From Bacteroidota bacterium (lineage in GTDB: Bacteria > Bacteroidota > Bacteroidia > Flavobacteriales > Flavobacteriaceae): a stretch of 7,380 nucleotides of DNA. The notes below the pieces were generated by a model. It worked only from the letters and a program-made list of their open reading frames with translations, was not told the origin of the DNA and made no database searches. Of this stretch, positions 5,625 through 7,380 are shown one piece after another (within the stretch, counting starts at the first letter, position 1; every line of letters starts with the position of its first letter). The stretch covers positions 1 through 7,380 of the forward strand of contig JAEYZX010000024.1 in assembly GCA_023427845.1 (NCBI GenBank), read 5' to 3'. Made by a program: the position numbers and the translations under genes.

Positions 5625-6104
5625 TTACATATTTTGAAAAATCGTATGCATCAGGCGTTTTTTATCGTTGATGCTTTCTTCGAGCGATATCATCGTTTCG
5701 GTGCGGTACACGCCTTCGATGTCGTCTATCATAAAAATCACGTCTTTAGCGTGCTTTGTGTCTTTCGCTCTTATTTTGCAGAAAATATTGAATTTACCTG
5801 TTGTTACATGCGCAACCGTCACAAATGGTATTTCGTTGATCCGCTCAAGAACGAATTTTGTTTGCGAAGTGTTATTCAGAAAAACACCAACGTATGCGAT
5901 AAATGAATAGCCAAGTTTTTCATAGTCCAGCGTTAGTGAAGAACCCATAATAATACCTGCATCCTCCATCTTTTTTACACGAACGTGGACAGTCCCGGCC
6001 GAAATCAGCAGTTTTTTGGCGATGTCGGTAAATGGAACTCTTGTGTTATCAATCAGCATATCCAATATTTGGTGATCGACTTCATCTAAACGAAACTTGC
6101 TCAT
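5625..6104 (-). CDS. Lrp/AsnC-family transcriptional regulator
   Basis: A 159-residue DNA-binding protein of the feast/famine family. The N-terminal winged helix-turn-helix spans roughly residues 5-52 (LDEVDHQILDMLIDNTRVPF, then the recognition helix near SAGTVHVRVKKMEDAGII). The C-terminal effector-binding and oligomerisation (RAM) domain runs from about 65 to 142, with the hallmark VTTGKFNIFCKIRAKD (100-115) and IEGVYRTETMISLEES (129-144). Such regulators sense amino acids or related ligands and form dimers to octamers. The target and ligand are not evident here. It lies 33 bases downstream of the M14 peptidase gene on the same strand with no clear promoter of its own, so the two may be co-transcribed. 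A long hairpin terminator follows it. Confidence 0.95.
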   Translation of the reverse strand: MSKFRLDEVDHQILDMLIDNTRVPFTDIAKKLLISAGTVHVRVKKMEDAGIIMGSSLTLDYEKLGYSFIAYVGVFLNNTSQTKFVLERINEIPFVTVAHVTTGKFNIFCKIRAKDTKHAKDVIFMIDDIEGVYRTETMISLEESINDKKRLMHTIFQNM

Positions 6105-6137
6105 AATTTGTATTTTATAATGTATTTGGTTTTTACG

Positions 6138-7286
6138 TTAGCTTTGGGGCATGCCGTTTTCGAATTTTACATTTCCGATATAAAAATCGGCGCGTTTATC
6201 GATTATCGGATTGTGTCCTGAATCGGAACGAAATAGACCTTTGTATCCGTCATACTCGATATGCCCAAAAAATCCATCGAGATTTCCAATCGCCGCAATT
6301 TTACCTATAAAGTCAATGCGATTGCCGATTAAAACCTCTGAAAACTGAACTGCAAAATTCGTTATTATTTCATTACCGTCATAATTAAATTTGATGTTTT
6401 TATATACAATATCATAAAAAACCTTCTTATTTTGAGGAATATTTAAATATTCATCAATTCCATTACCAACTATATCGTTTTCGGTGATATACACCAACCC
6501 CGACAAAAGCGCGATAAATAAATAATATCGGGTAACTTCACGTTCGTAATCACGGTCAAAATGCCCCGCTTCTATTAATATCGTGGGCACGCCGGCAAAC
6601 TGAAAGCTGTCTCCGGCGCAATTGATATTGAACGAATCATCAAAACGGCCCACCTGTCCCGGGATCGATTTTTGCAAAACTGAATTCATCGCCTTGATTA
6701 CCGCTACCGCCGCCTTCCGGTTAGCATTCCATTCGCGCGCTTCGTTAAATGAAGGGGAAAGGAATGATACAGTTGCAGATTTGCCGGTGTCGCCAACGCC
6801 AAAAATGGTCCGCTGATCGTGCAGATTGTAACAAAAATCGGGTTTGAAATTATCGAATAATGCCTTTAGAGCTTTCGTCTCCGGCTGCGACAGTGCGACA
6901 AAATCGCGATTCAAATCGACCTCGGCGGCATTTTCACGCGTATATCTAAAAGCACCATCGGGATTCAGCATCGGCACAAAGCAAAAGGTGAACGATAGGC
7001 GCAACATTCGCGACAATTCTGAACCGTCCGAAAGCAAATTGAAAATATCAAACAATGCTTTTGTCGCGGTCGATTCATTGCCATGCATTTGCGACCACAT
7101 CAGTATTTTTTTCGGTCCCGATCCTATTGTTACCGCATAAATAGGACGCTGCTCACATGAATGTCCGATTACATCCAATTTGGACGACGGTATGCCCTTA
7201 AGAGCCTGCTCGATATGATCCAGCGTTATATACCGTCCACGCAGACTTTCTTCCTTATACTTGTTAAAAATTGATTCATACTCCAT
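6138..7286 (-). CDS. M14-family zinc carboxypeptidase, cytoplasmic type
   Basis: A 382-residue metallopeptidase of the carboxypeptidase A superfamily. Zinc ligands are H68 and E71 in the HGNE motif (68-71) and H156 in NLHDQ. The substrate-carboxylate region carries NPDG (108-111) and DLNRDF (124-129, with N126 and R127), and the catalytic base is E239 in ILIEAGHF. All key positions are intact, so the enzyme should be active. There is no signal peptide, which argues for a cytoplasmic role in recycling peptides, possibly cell-wall-derived as for MpaA, rather than secreted digestion. Residues from about 270 to 382 form an extra C-terminal region rich in predicted strands and with no recognised motif. 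Deacylases of the aspartoacylase branch are the main alternative. The ATG start lies five bases after a TAnnTTTG box, and the Lrp-type gene follows 33 bases downstream. Confidence 0.9.
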   Translation of the reverse strand: MEYESIFNKYKEESLRGRYITLDHIEQALKGIPSSKLDVIGHSCEQRPIYAVTIGSGPKKILMWSQMHGNESTATKALFDIFNLLSDGSELSRMLRLSFTFCFVPMLNPDGAFRYTRENAAEVDLNRDFVALSQPETKALKALFDNFKPDFCYNLHDQRTIFGVGDTGKSATVSFLSPSFNEAREWNANRKAAVAVIKAMNSVLQKSIPGQVGRFDDSFNINCAGDSFQFAGVPTILIEAGHFDRDYEREVTRYYLFIALLSGLVYITENDIVGNGIDEYLNIPQNKKVFYDIVYKNIKFNYDGNEIITNFAVQFSEVLIGNRIDFIGKIAAIGNLDGFFGHIEYDGYKGLFRSDSGHNPIIDKRADFYIGNVKFENGMPQS

Positions 7287-7290
7287 TTAA

Positions 7291-7298
7291 CAAAGATA
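7291..7298 (-). promoter_or_regulatory. Candidate -7 promoter box immediately before the M14 peptidase
   Basis: The minus strand reads TATCTTTG, an exact TAnnTTTG match, in the 14-base gap between the upstream stop codon and the peptidase ATG. Initiation would fall at or within a few bases of the ATG, giving a leaderless or near-leaderless transcript. No clear TTG element was found 17-23 bases upstream, so confidence is moderate. Confidence 0.4.
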
Positions 7299-7300
7299 TG

Positions 7301-7380
7301 TTACGACGATAAATATACAGCCGCGTTGAATTCGTTACCGCGAATTTTTCCGGTGACGCCGCTGAAATGCTCAAGTAATA
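7301..7380 (-). CDS. 3' end of an unidentified gene (last 25 codons)
   Basis: Reading leftwards from the right edge, one minus-strand frame is open for 25 codons to a TAA at 7301-7303. It starts LLEHFSGVTGKIRGNEFN and ends AAVYLSS. The composition, with glycines, charged residues and a hydrophobic strand near the end, looks like a real protein C-terminus, and the spacing to the next gene (14 bases) is typical of neighbouring genes on one strand. I cannot assign a family from so little sequence. It could form an operon with the M14 peptidase. Confidence 0.55.
   Translation of the reverse strand, partial: LLEHFSGVTGKIRGNEFNAAVYLSS

Overview
The window looks like a chromosomal segment from a member of the Bacteroidota, most likely a Flavobacteriaceae bacterium of moderate G+C. 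Three observations support this. The proteins resemble flavobacterial versions from memory (proline dehydrogenase, AroB, arginine decarboxylase and a deoxyhypusine-synthase-like protein in a row). Several genes are preceded by the Bacteroidota -7 element TAnnTTTG rather than a sigma70-type TATAAT. Clear purine-rich Shine-Dalgarno sequences are scarce. I see no tRNA, rRNA, CRISPR array, insertion sequence or phage gene.

Layout. At the left edge is the 5' end of a proline dehydrogenase gene on the minus strand (1-200). It is divergent across 97 bases from a complete aroB (298-1365, plus). A plus-strand polyamine cluster follows: a small unrecognised ORF (1423-1605), arginine decarboxylase (1656-3056), a deoxyhypusine-synthase-family gene (3097-4068) and a short protein with an extremely acidic tail (4077-4475). 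A strong intrinsic terminator (4482-4508) closes it. Next comes a probable hypoxanthine (deoxyinosine)-DNA glycosylase (4521-5006, plus), which overlaps tail-to-tail with a DinB-family gene (4998-5516, minus). The rest is on the minus strand: an Lrp/AsnC regulator (5625-6104) with a long palindromic terminator-like element behind it, an M14 zinc carboxypeptidase (6138-7286), and the last 25 codons of an unidentified gene (7301-7380).

How the genes fit together. The central cluster reads as a polyamine pathway: arginine to agmatine by the decarboxylase, then presumably putrescine by an enzyme encoded elsewhere, then an aminobutyl transfer by the deoxyhypusine-synthase homologue. Bacteria have no eIF5A, so this homologue must act on something else. 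It keeps the catalytic lysine (K295) and the NAD-site residues, but several residues that hold spermidine in the human enzyme are changed. Because Flavobacterium species are known for homospermidine as major polyamine, homospermidine synthesis is the leading hypothesis. The polyanionic protein encoded nine bases downstream is the least explained member. The other genes are ordinary housekeeping, repair and regulatory functions.
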